A stretch of DNA of 64,000 nt, taken from Cinnamomum chago (Eukaryota; Streptophyta; Magnoliopsida; Laurales; Lauraceae). Positions within the stretch are counted from its first letter, which is position 1. Every line of letters starts with the position of its first letter. Below, one piece after another: positions 1 to 13,531 of the stretch. The notes beneath the pieces are model-generated. The model saw nothing but the letters and a program-made list of their open reading frames with translations. It was not told the origin of the DNA and made no database searches. A program made the translations under genes and the position numbers. The stretch lies in assembly GCA_038049695.1 (NCBI GenBank), contig CP142452.1, positions 78,581,501 to 78,645,500 on the forward strand. Reading direction: 5' to 3'.

Positions 1-190
1 GCCCACAAAATTAATGACTCTATATTAAAGGAAAAAATTCGGCGCTCAATCCAACGGTGCAATCCATTTAGATAGTGAAAACTCAATGGATCCGATGATG
101 TATATTAGGAGGTCCCATGTGTAGATGTTTCGGATGTATATGATATAGTCAACCCTGATATGTCGTCTCTTGTAACATGGTGGGGGATGA
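1..190. repeat. Partial copy of a dispersed inverted-repeat element
   Basis: Most of this stretch aligns by eye with the right half of the element at 18286-18664. Shared blocks include ATCCAACRGT, CCAATCCATTYA, TGAAAACTCAATG, GGGTCCCATGTGT and a closing ATGGTGRGGGAT. The left half lies outside the window. It sits just upstream of the potassium transporter promoter. Confidence 0.6.
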
Positions 191-313
191 ATGGACGGAT
201 TGAGTTTCAGGCACTGAGATTCAGGCGTTAAATGATGGCGCGTGCGCCAGCCAGGACCCCGTTCCCACGTACACGCCGTGTTATAGCCATTCTGAGCACG
301 ACGAGTCTCCGCA

Positions 314-463
314 TCCTTTAAATAGATGAGGCTATCATGTCTCGTGAGCTCCCTCTTTCTATATATATATATCTGCCTTTGACTAGCAGAGGAGTTCCAA
401 TTTCTTGCATCTTTCTTTCATTTTTCTCATTTGAGGAAGAAGAAAGAGCACAAGGACTTGTCA
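314..463 (+). promoter_or_regulatory. Probable core promoter and 5' leader of the HAK gene
   Basis: A TTTAAATAG block at about 317-325 and a longer TCTATATATATATATC block at 358-373 are both TATA-box candidates. The second would place transcription start about 60-70 bases before the ATG at 464. The leader downstream is rich in CTTTCTTT. No transcript data support this. Confidence 0.4.
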
Positions 464-3400
464 ATGGATATCGAAGAAGCTGCTGCTGTTGATGTAGAAG
501 ACGAAGAGACGCATACTCATTCCAAGGAGCGCCCAGGGGCAGGAAAGAAAGTCTTACGGACAAATCTACGAAGATATGACTCACTCGACGCCGAAGCAGC
601 TATCATGTCTCACAGTCATGGCAATGGATCTAAGGTCTCTTCACTTCACTTGCTTCTAAAAGCTAGTAGTGTTTCTCACAAGTTGCCTTTTAACCTGCCC
701 ACTTGATTCATGCATGCCAGTTATTCTGGATTATTAGTAGTAGTTCATATCATCTACAACACTACACTAGCATCATGATTTTGTCCATGTTGCTCAGATC
801 TATTTGTAACCTCCTGGCTCATTTTGAGCTGTTCTAATTTTCACTAGGTAGCCCCAATATAGAGTTCCACCCATTTCAGTCATTGGATCTGGCCTATCTC
901 TACCTTGGCCCAATGGTTTAAACCAAATGTTTAGATCATGGGTTCGAGACATGACACCAACAAAAAGGATCAAGAGAGAGAAAAAAAGACAATTGGATCT
1001 CGACTAAAATCAGGTGTCCAGTCTGGTTTGCAGAGCATCATTACTTACAAGAATGCATGCTTGATAGGATTTTCATTTTTCAGTCAGTATGTTCCACTGT
1101 GGCCCACTGTTCTGTTCATCCAGATGAGAGGATCATGCATGCCCCTTCAAAATCAGATCAGTGTCATCTTTTAAATGCTTTGGATCATTCATTGAACGGT
1201 GGGCCGGGTGGCACACTAATGGAGGAAAACCCAAGCAAAAGTGTACACGTCTTCGGGCATTGTATATATATCAGCTTTGATGGGCCAAACCTGTTCGTTC
1301 ACACTCTATAGCGGTTTAGATTGATTTTAAATCCTAAATCCTAAACACATGCCTTCATACGTGAGGATTAAAGACGTTGATCCTTTCAAAAGCTTTTAAT
1401 TACTATGCATGTATGACTAAAAAAACATAGGTCTATGTATTTATTGCAATTCAAATCACGAAGGAACGTTGACTAGAAAAAAAACCAATAATAAATCTCA
1501 GAGGAACAGATACAACCAATTCCAATGGGTTGACCACTTGACCTCTATATATATCTAGCTGCATGCAACTGCCCGTTTCGAATCTGATTTCGCTATTGAT
1601 TATTATGTTATAAATGTTGCTACATAACAAGGGGGGCCTACATTAATGCAGGGGCACTTTACCATCGTAATTAGTAAGGTTCTGGGCTGGCCCATCTTTT
1701 ACAAATCCAAACTGTTCATCAGCTTTTACACCGCCATTATGAGTGTTTTATCTAAATTTTCTAAGAAAATCTCAATGGGACACCTGTTAGATTGATCACA
1801 CACACAGACTCCTACTATTTTTATTCCAACAAAAAGAAAAGTAAAGCAAGTTCTATCGTGTGTCTCCGAACAAGTCAAATCCAGTGGTGGGTATCTTACA
1901 TATGTGAATAACAATTTACAAGATGATCACTATATAGTGTGTTAGGGCTGATGACCGGACTTAGATTTTTAAAAATTGGGCCCCACCGTGCATTGAAGAT
2001 GGGCGAAGAAGGGCGTTCCACCATAGTATGATGCAGCGCTGCTTAAGTTCTGCCCAGAAACCCATTCCAATCCTCTTGTTAAAAAGAAAGTTTTAAGAAT
2101 CAAACGAACCATTGAACCTAAGAAGGGTACAGTTGAGTGAAATTGGTTCGACCTATAGTTCCTTCAGCCGTGATATCTCCACCCACACACACAAAAAAAA
2201 AAAAAAAAAAAGACATCATAAGTATTACATAATAAATAGAGAACTTTTTCAACTCATAATTTGAAAAACGTAGAAAGAACCAGGTAGAAGATGTAAAATT
2301 CTAAGAATAGTCATTCAGTTTGAAAAAAAAAATAATTTAATTACAGATTTGGAATCCTAACAATTAAAATAGTAACAAATGTCATCTTTTTCCAATCTTA
2401 TTGATTTGGTGCTCTTGCAAAGCCACCTGATTCGAAGGGTTTAAATGGCTCCTGGGTTGAGCCATGTGGTTCACAAAGCAAATCTTAGGACAAACAATTT
2501 TGGTTTAACCAAATTGCGACAACTAGACAAGCTGGTTTAATTTGGTTTTATCGGCGGTCTGTTCCATTTTGTTAATACACTAGTTATAAGGGTCAACTCA
2601 AACCTAAAATTATTAGGTTAATTTTGCTGGTAGAACTGCAATGGGCTGGTCAGGTGTTGATTAGGTGGACAGGTCAAATAGTGAGTAATTTGTTAATTGC
2701 TCTAACCTAACTCAAAAGTAAAAGGGCTAAAAGGGTTAAACTGAAACCCCAATGTTGGGTTAGGTTCAGGTAGGGCTGGCAAGTAGGTTCAGGAATGGCC
2801 ACCCTAAATCAGCACCAAGCTGATATGATTCTTATAAGGAGTACACCCTCAAAGTGGATTAGTGACTGATTGGCAAAGTATCAATACAATTGTATAATCC
2901 TTACCTTTGATTTTAAGGCTTCAGAGTTTTATTATACAATAAAAAAAATAAAAAATAAAAACTAGTCATAATAGTATTGATGGAACTCAATATTTCAAAT
3001 ATATAATTAGTTTCATGAAGAGTTCATGACCAAAATTTCATGGGTGTTAATGTTCAAAAATTAACTAAATGGAAAGTGAAAAAATAATACTAAATGGAAA
3101 GTGATAATATGTGTAAAGTTTTATGTGAAATAAGAAATTAATACAAATTTAATGTGTAAGCTCCCAAAATTGAAAGAAAAAAAAATAGTGTCTATATATT
3201 TAAGAATATGTACAAAAAATCAGAAAGAAGAAAATATTTTCAACTCTCAATAATGATAGATTCCAAAAAATATAAGTAAAAAAAATAAAATAAATTATCA
3301 TGGAACTCAAAATAGATGTCTGTTGTTACAGACAAATGCCTAAAATTTAAAGACAAATGATACATTTGTGTGACGTCCATGGATCCTCTAGATTCATGAT

Positions 3401-6400
3401 ATCTTGTAACATGAATGTTTAAAATACATAAAGGGAGCAAAAGTAATAACTATTAATATACATAATTATAAATGAAAAAAAAGAAAAGAAAAAAGAAGAG
3501 AGATATATGTCTAAAGCCAACTCTGCGAAGTTAGAAACATTTTCAGAACAAATTAAAATCAAGCCCTTTGATTCCTTGTATATTGTAAATATAAATATTT
3601 ATATGGAAATATGGCTCTAAGGATACATTAATAGGATCTCATATAAGAAATCATGGAAATGATATGGTGCAACTTTTTCCCCGCAGTAGCCATGAGTTGG
3701 ATTGGATCTTTTATCTCCAATTCATTCAGTGCCACTTGCCATGTCTATAACTATTTTTGACATTTTTTGAATGAGTTACTTTTTATAACAAATTTGTGTG
3801 ATGTTGTGGATAGAGTATCTTTCCTGAAGCTTCAATAAGTGAGAGGTTTTGAGGTTTGGGAGTTGTTCTTCACCTGTGTGTCCAGTGATAGTCCCTGTCT
3901 GATACCATGTTTTTTACATTTTTTTTAATGGGATTTATTGTAGAATTCTTATTTGCTCTAATGTTCTAGAGTAAAGTTTAAAGTCTTCAAAGTAATAAAA
4001 GGCCGTGGGTTCAAATCTTAATACATGCTCTGTTAAAAGTCAAGATTGAGGAAATGGCCAAAAATCTAAATTAGATATTTGGTAAAAAAACCTAAATAAG
4101 GTTTAAAACTTATAAACCTTTTAAAATTAGGCAATTAAGAAGACCCAAAAGAGTTAGACTTTTTTTTATGATTGAGATGCAATCTCTAACTTTTCAACTG
4201 GCAGTTTATTAATATTTTAAGAATAAAATGTGCTTTTAACATGGAATTTCCTAAGTAAAAGGCAGTGTTTATGACAAAAGTTAAAAACTTTTTACTATTT
4301 AACCGCAAATCTATTTCCTAACTAACTTTTAAATGTGGAGTTCGGAAAATTTTGCAGGCATTTGACATGAGGACAATCTTAATCCTTGCCTTTCAAAGCG
4401 TAGGCATTGTATATGGGGACCTTGGCACATCTCCTCTTTATACATTTGCAGGCGCCTTCCCCAAGGGCATAGTGCACAAAGATGACATTCTGGGCGTGCT
4501 TTCGTTAGTCTACTATACACTCATCTTAATCCCTGTGATTAAGTATGCCTTTATCGTCTTACATGCAAATGACAATGGTGACGGTATGGATTATTTATCA
4601 AAACTTGTACAACTTTTCTTGCTTCATTTGTGATGAGAAGGGATTACATTGAGCTATACCATATGTTAATCTCCCTTCTTTTGTGATATGATTTGATTAA
4701 CTCAATTGTCATTGTAGGGGGAACATTTGCATTGTATTCATTGATTTGTCGTTACGCTAAAGTGGGGTTACTTCCAAGCCATGAACCTGAAGATCAAGAA
4801 ATATCGAATTATCAGCTTGAAATGCCAAGCAGCCGGTTGCGCAGGGCTTCGAAGGTGAAGTCCACATTGCAGAACAGTCAAACTGTGAAGCGTTTTCTTT
4901 TATTCATTGCTATGCTCGGAACTGCAATGGTAATCGGGGATGGAATTGTCACTCCTAGCATGTCAGGTATGACAACATTTTCTTGATTATGACTTCCTGT
5001 GTGCGTTTGTACTATGATTCAAAAGGTGCCAGTATATTAGGTTCAGGCCAAACTTGCATTGCTCTAAATTGTCATTATAAATCTTAAGGCCTTAAGCTTA
5101 TACCTTTATTTATCTATAATCCAACAATGCAATGGTGATTTCTTCTCATCCTAACTAACAAAGAGGGAGGATCAAACTTTAACCCTCTAGTTTTTACCCC
5201 TCGGTGACAAATTATATTATTTATTTATTTTTTTCTGGCAGTTTTATCAGCAGTTGGAGGGATCAAAGAAGCTACAAGTGCCATGACAGAAGGTAATATA
5301 ATATCTCTTAACGCAAATATGTATTGGATACAACTGCGAATTGAAATGCATTCTTACTCTGTTGATTTCTTGAAAATTTGACATTTATTAACTGATACAG
5401 TAAATATTGTTCAATGTTTAAAACCATGTAGTATTCATGGCAAGATTGAAAGATAGGCTCCAAATGTGGATGGTTGGTACTATGAATAAGTTGTTGATTC
5501 TTGACTCGTGCATTGCAAAGCAAATGTACTGTATATTTGGGCCAAGTATTTGGGCAATTATATATAACATCTAAATTGTAATAGATAATTGAACTGTGGA
5601 CTGGGAAGAAAATCTAGGTTTCTATGAGCCAATCATTTTGTATTGATGTGGAATTGTAGTAATTGAATTGTTTTCCATAAGAAAAAGTAACTTTAAGTCA
5701 CTCTAATTTTATCCCCCTTTTCTTTAATGTTTGCAGGAAGGATCGTCTGGGTGTCTATTGCAATTTTGGTTTTGCTGTTTTCAGTTCAGAGATTTGGAAC
5801 TGCTAAAGTGGGCTACACTTTTTCTCCAATCCTTACACTCTGGTTCTTTTTAATTGGTGGTATTGGCATCTACAATGTCCTCAAGCATGACCCTTCTGTT
5901 TTCAAGGCATTCAACCCAGCATACATCATTAATTATTTCGAGAGGAATAAAGAAGATGCATGGATTTCCCTTGGTGGTGTCATCCTTTGCACAACAGGTT
6001 AAGCTTTTTTTCTTGTCTAAATTAACTACATCACCTTTGCAAAATGGATGTACACACACATACACAAATATTTGATCTCTTGGGGGATGTCATCTTACCC
6101 ATGATCTCCATGGGAAACATAGCCTAGAGATCACAGCCGTCCTCCCAACTCATAATTGTCATGGATTCATCATCACACTATATGGAAGTTTGTTATGTCT
6201 TATGATGATGATGATGATGATGATGCCTACCGCGAGACGTGTGTTGGTGTGTGTGCAAGAAATTTGAAGTCGAAAGGCAAGGCCCACCTATCAGTAACTT
6301 TAAGACTTCACACTCCTATCCCCTATGAACTAGTTGGGTTGATTTTCACCTTTGGAATCACTTAAATGTTCTATAAATCTTGATTGAAGATTAAAATTTT

Positions 6401-9400
6401 GACCTCAACCAAACTTTTTTATTGGCTAAATCTTAAACCACTTGCAAGTTGTAATAAAAATGTAGACCTTCTCATCCCCTCCCTGTCCCATGCTTGGGGT
6501 GGGATCCACTAAATTTTAAGGGCGAGGGCCCTGATTGTCTGGTTGTCCTACAAACCTGATTGAGAAAATTTGTTGTAAGACCATTTTATGGTCCTGATTG
6601 ATAATCGGGTCTACATCTGAGTCTCCTAAGGAACAAGACCAAATACTTGTTTATACCAGTATAATTAGTGTATTAATAATATACAATAACATATATAATG
6701 TACCTAATTAAGAAGGCTGAATATGATTTATATATTGTTATATAGTATTAGTAATGATGCAAATAATAGGGAAAAAATAATTTGGTTCCAGATCTAATTG
6801 GTTCATCTTTTCCAGGCCTGGTTCTAGTATCTGTGCCGATTAATTAATGTGTGGACCAAACTGTTTACAACCTCATTAAAGGTTCCTATGGTTTCCTTAT
6901 ATATATTTATTTTTGTTTTTTTTCATTTTCTAAATTTTTATTGATAATTGGATGCAACAGGGGCTGAGGCTATGTTTGCTGATCTGGGGCATTTCACAGT
7001 TCGGTCAATACAAATAAGCTCATGCTCGTTGGTATTTCCATCTGTCTTTTTAGCCTATACAGGTCAAGCTGCATACCTTCACAAATTCCCTGAAAATGTG
7101 GGAGATGTCTTCTACAAGTCCACACCAGGTATAACAACTATAATTTTATCAAGCAAAAATAATAATTTGTAGGCTTTGCATTAGTGGGAAAGCTCCTAAG
7201 TTTAAAAAAAATGGAAACAGTACTTAGCTCGAAAAGCTGCCAAACTGACCTCAATGTGTGGCTTGGTTCATTGCTAACATAATCAAAACCAGGTAACTAA
7301 TTGATTTGAGCTTGTTAATTGTGTATTGCAGGCCCTTTATTCTGGCCCATGTTTGTGGTGGCCGTCTTATCTGCGATCATTGCCAGCCAGTCATTGATCT
7401 CAGGGGCCTTTTCCATCATCCAACAGTCCCTTGCTCTCGGATGCTTTCCACGCGTCAAGGTCATTCACACATCATCCAAGTATGAAGGACAGATTTACAT
7501 TCCTGAAGTTAATTACGTGCTCATGATAGCTTGCATTGGTGTAACTGCTGCATTTAAGACAACTGAGAAGATTGGCAATGCATATGGTATGTAACATTAG
7601 AGCCCATTGTACTCTTTACTTATCTGGTTCTTGTATGGTTTGATATTAGTATAGATTAGGACTTGGATCAGTCAAGCCCAGCACAACATGAGCATTACCT
7701 CTCTGTATGAAAACTTAATTTGATCAGGTAATCATAGACTCAGCCTCCGGCCTCGGTTTTGGAGCTTGATCAGAATTGGATTGGGCTTGGTATTAGGTCT
7801 TGCATACCATGATACCAAGTTACATAATATCATGCTAATGTATATATACAGTAAGTATAATCTACATGTGGCTTGGCTTGGACTTGGTCAATATCTGAGT
7901 TAAATACCAACTGAGTCTGGGGCTTGCCCACATGCCATACGGGCTTGGCTTGGACTTGGACAATATCTGAGTTAAACTCCCTAATATGAATGACTTTTTA
8001 GTACATCGAAGAGAAATGGAGAGCGATAATGACTACGCATGTAGTAGTTGGAAGTGGAACTATCACAGCCCCACCCAACTTTGGAGTTCTCATAGGATCT
8101 TGGGGCCGAACAGCTTTAAAATGCATCATATTTAGCTAAGATGGGGTTTGACTTATAAGCCCCAGACTTGGATATAGCCGATGTGGGACTTGGACAAGGT
8201 CTCACGGTGCTAACCGAAGCACTCCACCCTTACCCCTGTGGATTCCCCTTCTTAGCTCACAAGATCACTTAGACCTGATCTTACCTCAAGAGATTACCCA
8301 GGCAAACTGAAATCTCACATGAACATTACCACATAGAGTGATAAATCTTGACCTTCATTTCTTGACGAATGGAGGTTGAAACAAAAAAAAAATATAGGAC
8401 ATGAGGGATGTCAGTGGGGGCACAATAGTCCCACTAATTCAAGAGGACATAGATTAGCCATCTATCAAAAGTAAATCGATTAGTGATTACTAACCATTTG
8501 ATCCAAGGCTATAATGGATGTAGAAATGGAAAATCTCGTTTTAACTATTGAACGTCCATTTCATAGTCATAGATCGCATGCCTTAGAATATTCTATGATT
8601 CCACGAACCTAATTTCCATTACTTCACAACCCCTTGAGAATTGTGGAGACACAAGGTCAACTTAAAGGTTCCACCTTTCTCCATCAATTGCTAGAAAACG
8701 GATGGAACAATGAGTTGAAAATTACTCTTTTAAGTAAGAAAAAAAAAGTGGAAACATAAAACCAACACCAGCTTCAAGAAAGTCAGGTAGTTAAAGTGAC
8801 ATATTGGCCACACATGGAGTGACAGAGAAAATTATACTTAATAAAGACGATGAGTAAAATTGTAAAAGCAAGGCTTTCATATGCTTGGTGGGTTATTATT
8901 ATATTTTGTGACGTTTATGCTTACAAGTTGCTTTCCTTCGTGCAGGGATCGCTGTGGTATCTGTCATGACACTTACATCCTTATTGCTGGTGCTTATAAT
9001 GCTACTGATATGGAAAACTCATATTCTTCTTATAATTGCATATACCATTACAATAGGTGTTGTCGAGCTTATATTTTTAACCTCTGTTCTCTACAAATTC
9101 ACTGAAGGTGGCTACCTCCCAGTAGCTTTTGGAGTATTCCTCGTGATTGTGATGTATGTATGGAATTACGTATATCGTAAGAAATACACTTATGAGTTTG
9201 AAAATAAGGTGCCTATTGACGAGCTAAGGCAGATCATGGTCAACCTCAACTTCCGTAGCCTGCCCGGGATCGCCTTCTTCTACTCAGAATTAGTCCAAGG
9301 GATCCCTCCCATCTTCAAGCACTACATTGAAAATGTGCCCTCATTGCACTCAGTGGTCATCTTCGTCTCCATCAAATCGCTTCACATAAAAACAGTCCCA

Positions 9401-9880
9401 CTGGAAGAGCGCTTCTTATTCCGTCGAGTCCTCCCCCGGGAGCTTATGGTGTTTAGATGCGTTGTAAGGTATGGGTACATGGACCTTTACAATGATGAAA
9501 GTTCATTAGAGAGGGCATTGGTGGACAGACTCAGAGAATTTATAAGAGAAGAATTAAGGGCATTGCCAGCTACACGCAATAGTGGAGACTTACTGAAGAA
9601 TGGTAGTGAAATGGATGAGGGGGAGACTGCAAGTGACAAGGCTAAGGAAGAAGACATTAAGAGGAGGGAGGTAGAGTTTGTGGATAGAGAATATAATGAA
9701 AGGGCTGTTCATATCTTTGGAGTGAATGAGGTGGTTGCATCAAAAGGTTCTAGTTTTGGAAAGAAGGTTATGATAGACTATGCGTATAACTTCTTGAAGA
9801 GGACTCTCAGACAGAGTAATGATTTGATTGGTATCCCTCATAAGCGTTTGTTGAGGGTTAGTATGAATTATGAACTTTAG
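464..9880 (+). CDS. HAK: HAK/KUP/KT potassium transporter, cluster I (HAK5-like), 8 exons, 771 aa
   Basis: This gene encodes a polytopic membrane protein for potassium uptake, probably a high-affinity K+/H+ symporter at the plasma membrane (function inferred from the family). Exons: 464-634, 4358-4583, 4718-4966, 5242-5292, 5737-5997, 6961-7128, 7332-7586 and 8946-9880. All introns are GT-AG and the total of 2316 nt stays in frame to TAG. The ATG at 464 is the first in its frame. Residues 1-57 form a hydrophilic N-terminus containing [11 protein letters not shown]. The family signature [13 protein letters not shown] is at residues 73-85, followed by [21 protein letters not shown], which is typical of cluster I. 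About twelve hydrophobic segments follow, then KFTEGGYLP near residue 511. The soluble C-terminal domain starts near residue 538 and holds the conserved EERFLFRRV and VRYGYMD blocks. The length is normal for the family (about 750-800 aa). One oddity is [12 protein letters not shown] where most members have [12 protein letters not shown]. The family call is firm; the exact orthologue is not. Confidence 0.96.
635..4357 (+). other. HAK intron 1 (3.7 kb)
   Basis: This long first intron separates the hydrophilic N-terminus from the first membrane segment. It holds no convincing ORF. At 897-960 there is a short stretch with tRNA-like A-box (TGGCCCAATGGT) and B-box (GGGTTCGAGAC) matches, possibly a SINE head. 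Around 2430-2810 the sequence is built from GGTTCAGGT and GGGTTAGGT type words and ends in GGCCACCCTA, resembling the element at 40208-40573. The rest is AT-rich with A and T runs. Confidence 0.8.
5998..6960 (+). other. HAK intron 5
   Basis: This is a GT-AG intron of 963 bases with a (GAT)n microsatellite at about 6201-6225. No gene or assignable element is seen. Confidence 0.85.
7587..8945 (+). other. HAK intron 7, repeat-bearing
   Basis: A block of GGCTTGGCTTGGACTTGG followed by CAATATCTGAGTTAAA occurs twice, at about 7870-7905 and 7943-7977. From about 8060 to 8340 there is a non-coding stretch with CCGATGTGGGAC and TCTCAC words often seen in plant LTR elements, but I cannot assign it. 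Nothing in the intron looks coding. Confidence 0.6.
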
Positions 9881-10597
9881 AGGGATAAGGTTAAAGATTG
9901 AGAACATAATAGGAACAAAGACATGACAAAGGTGGTTGCTTTCTTCACTTTGAAAAAGGTATTTTAAATAATCGGCCTGCTTTTCTTGAACAAAATATTT
10001 TGATTATTTACAAGTTGAAGCCCTGTGACATACAAATTTAATGAAGAATGCTTGGTAGCTTTGTTTTACCATAATTTTAATGGTGTCGTTATCATTGATG
10101 GATATTAGATTCTATTGTGGACACAAAATGAAAATGCGATACAAGAAAATAGAGGAATTTTACTTTATTTTTATTTCTTAGGTACAATTGACCCATAGTC
10201 GGAATGTTCAAGGCCTTTGACATCTCTTTTACAATCCCAAGAGGTCAGAAAAAGTTCACCTGAAGATAATAATCTGTACTTTTTTTTTGCCTTGTACTTA
10301 ATCTTAATCGGGAAACTTCCTTTCAATTGCTCATGTTCTAGGGCTGGAACCAAGTTTCGTTATAGTATGAAAGTAAAAAATCTTGTAGTGCTAATCGTGT
10401 GAATCAAGTGAGGCCATACGTGTTCTTGTTATCTCTCCAAAAAAAAAAGTGAGGCCGATGTGGGTGTATGGGGCCACCATAATTACACGTCTTACATTCT
10501 CCCACTTAATCAAACGACCATACCCTTAGTTTTTTTTTTTAACCTGAGAATTGTTTGCATAAAATAATTTATTTACCAAAATGACTCCTAAACTCTA
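9881..10597. other. HAK 3' flank
   Basis: This holds the 3' UTR of the potassium transporter and AT-rich spacer between convergent genes. No ORF is worth reporting. Confidence 0.6.
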
Positions 10598-10915
10598 TTA
10601 ATAAAGAATGATGAGTGAAATAGTAGAACTCACCAAGTGCGCCTTACATAGCTCATGTGGGTGATTATTATGATTGTAATGTTTGATATCTATGGGTTCC
10701 CTTTATTCAAAGATTGTTGTAGCATTGTTACATGAATTTGCATTGGTGTTGCTACTGCTAATACTATTAATAATGTGAAAAATTCATATTCTCCTTGTAA
10801 TTGTATGTATCACTACAATAGGTTTTGTTCAAGCTTATTTATTTTAACCACCATTCCCTTCAAATTTGGTGAAGATGGCTACTCCAATTAGCCTTGATAG
10901 CTTATTTACTTATTG
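10598..10915 (+). pseudogene. Decayed duplicate of the HAK intron 7/exon 8 junction
   Basis: This stretch is collinear with 8838-9150 of the gene. Matching anchors are TTAATAAAG followed by GATGAGT, GGGTGATTATTAT, TTGGTGTTGCTACTGCTAAT for the TM-coding part, AAATTCATATTCTCCTTGTA, and GGTGAAGATGGCTAC for the EGGYLP codons. The match includes the end of intron 7, so it arose from DNA and not from a processed transcript. Substitutions and small indels destroy the reading frame. It lies about 700 bases behind the stop of the parent gene, so it is best read as the remnant of a partial tandem duplication. Confidence 0.75.
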
Positions 10916-11661
10916 TATCTCATCACAAATGCACTTCAGTTGGGATATAGAGAGAAACTAATTTTTATGTTCGAAGTAAATTTTTATGTCAAAAATAAAG
11001 AAATAGCCCAGTGATTTGGTGTCTCGACCAGAGCACGATCCTCGGGTGCAAATGATCATCTCCCCGTATGTGCACGGATGGTCTTCTCCCCTGCATTTGT
11101 TGAGGTTTACTCGGCATCAGTTGGTTCTCTAAAAAGGTTTCAACCACCTTGGCTGAATACAAGATATCATTAATCCAGTCAGTTCTTTCAAAGCGAGATT
11201 ATAGTGTGCTCATTGGTTCACTCGTGAAACAATAATCTTCACGCATAGGTCCGTCTGACCAACCACATCACCTTCAATTTGGCTTTGATTTTTTTTTAGT
11301 ATCAAAATTTTTGAACTAAGCTTCAAGACAAGGAAAATATTCATGAACAAACTGGCAATTTCCAATGTATAACTTTCCAATGAAAAGAAAATAACATGAG
11401 ATAGAGGCAGTGGTCATGCAATGATTGAAAAAAAAAGAACAAAAGATTACATTCGAATATGAAAAAGCTAAATGAGCTCATTGATATAATTCAACATAAA
11501 TAAATGTTTTACACTTGCAGCTTCCAATAATTAAAACACAAATCCCCCCAGTTTAGTCCACCGACTTTGGATCCATGGACCCATGGTCGTCCATGGCTGG
11601 TATTTGGAGTATCTTGCATGGAAGATGATCTGTGTACTAAAGTTTTCTATCAGCCAGAAGT
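10916..11661. other. Spacer between HAK relic and Trp-tRNA synthetase 3' end
   Basis: AT-rich DNA without a recognisable gene. The part next to 11661 should contain the 3' UTR of the minus-strand synthetase gene. Confidence 0.5.
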
Positions 11662-13497
11662 TTAATTGAACATATGAGGAAGCGGTCTCACAGCCATGAA
11701 TGCATCCACCATCTGACCAAAAATAAAGTTTAAAATTTTAATAATAGACAAAATCATATGAGAATTGATAGCCATCCAAAAAACCAATAATATTAAGGCC
11801 ATACATGCATGCAGCCTTGTAAACATATACTAGAACTACTCAATGCTTAATAACTCAACTAGGTTTGTACTCAGAGGACTCAATTGTAAAATGACTCATT
11901 TGTAGAACAGTCAGCTGGGTCTCTGTGTTCTTGCGTGCCTTTGATAAAGACTGAATAATAAGCTAAACTCCGAACAGATATCATTGAATCGAGTCTGCTT
12001 GCCAAGTTTTTGTGGACTCAATCAAGTTTCTGGGGAGGTAGGTCACTTGATAGGTTATCAAGAACACACTGCCCACAAAATATCAATATATGCAACACAC
12101 GATCTAAATCGCTATGAAGAACTGCCAATGAATATATATATATATATATATATATAATGGTTACTGTTATTAAAGAAATTGTACTGCCAATGAATATTGT
12201 GAACAGAATTAAAATTTAGTGCAAAAGGATACAGCATAGTTGATTTGGGTGCATCTTTTCTATTGTTAAAAGAAAAGGATTTACAAACATACAGTATGGT
12301 CCTATTAACTTCAAACAAATCTTACGTCAGAAAAGAAACTTGTGGCATACACAGCATTGTCACTCGTCAGAAGCTAGTAGACCTCAAAAAGGCATCAAAG
12401 CATAGATTTCCTTACCTCATCTGTGACTTGGGCTCGGGCCCTACGATGTCTCTCCACCAACCCTGTTAGAACTTCAATAAGACAATTTTTTACCTCATCT
12501 GTCAGCATCCGGCCAGCACCATATTCCTGGAAATACCAATCACCTGCTTTAAGAACAGATACACCTTCTACCAAAAACAAAAGAACAGATACACCAAGAC
12601 AAACTTACAACTTTCAGCCAGAACATTTTCTAATAATATGAATTTTGGCTTCAGAGAGAAACGAATCTCGCCAGGATAAATAACAAGTGATAGTATGCCT
12701 AAGATATCGAAGCAAAATACTAGATAATTATGTAAGGGAGGTGCTCTTGTGAGAGACACTCTCACCTTACTATGAGAGATAAGGTGGGGGCCCTCACATC
12801 CATATCCAATGTCATCAACTTAAATGTAAGGGCCCCCACCTTTATTTCTGATAGTAAGGTGAGAATGTCTCTCACAAGAGCACCTCCAATTATGTAAATT
12901 ACCACAATAAATAGAAAACACAGCAAAATAGTAATAAATAAAATAAATAGAATGATCTCAACTCACCGTCCTGATATGTTCGAGCTCAGAATCATCTTCG
13001 AGGAAAAAACCAAGGTACTTTACTGGTATATCAACCTGACATAACCAAGGAATGAATTTGTAGGTCAAAACAATCAACAGATGAACAAAAGAGGCCTTAT
13101 GATCAAATACCCAAGCACGCATGTCAACATAATCAATTTACACCTTTTTTTATATTCAACTTCAATCCAGTAAATAAATATTCTTTTGTCCATGTGTTCT
13201 ATATTTGTAAAAACCATAGTTCAAAATAGAGGCTGCTGTAGGTATAGCAGCTGTAGGCCAAAATGATAAATAGCAAGCGATACGTAGCGGCGTAGCAGTA
13301 TGAGTAAAAAATGTGGTTAAAAATCAGAAAAAATCCATAATATTGGAAAATGCTAGAATTTAATGTCTTCTTTCGTGAGTAACTAAAATAAGAGGTGCAG
13401 CAGACCCCCTCCCTCCACGGCAAAGAGGTCATGTATCATTGTATGATTGATCTATGGGATTAAAAAAAAAACCAAGAATCAACAAGTAAATAAGGAA

Positions 13498-13531
<34 letters not shown>

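Noticed and set aside
897-960. tRNA-like A-box and B-box words
   Set aside because: Only the head of a SINE could be present; no tail or target duplication was found, and it does not fold as a tRNA gene.
3770-3915. GTCTGATACCATG resembling an inverted LTR primer-binding site
   Set aside because: A single short match near the HAK intron 1/exon 2 region without paired LTRs; too weak to call an element.
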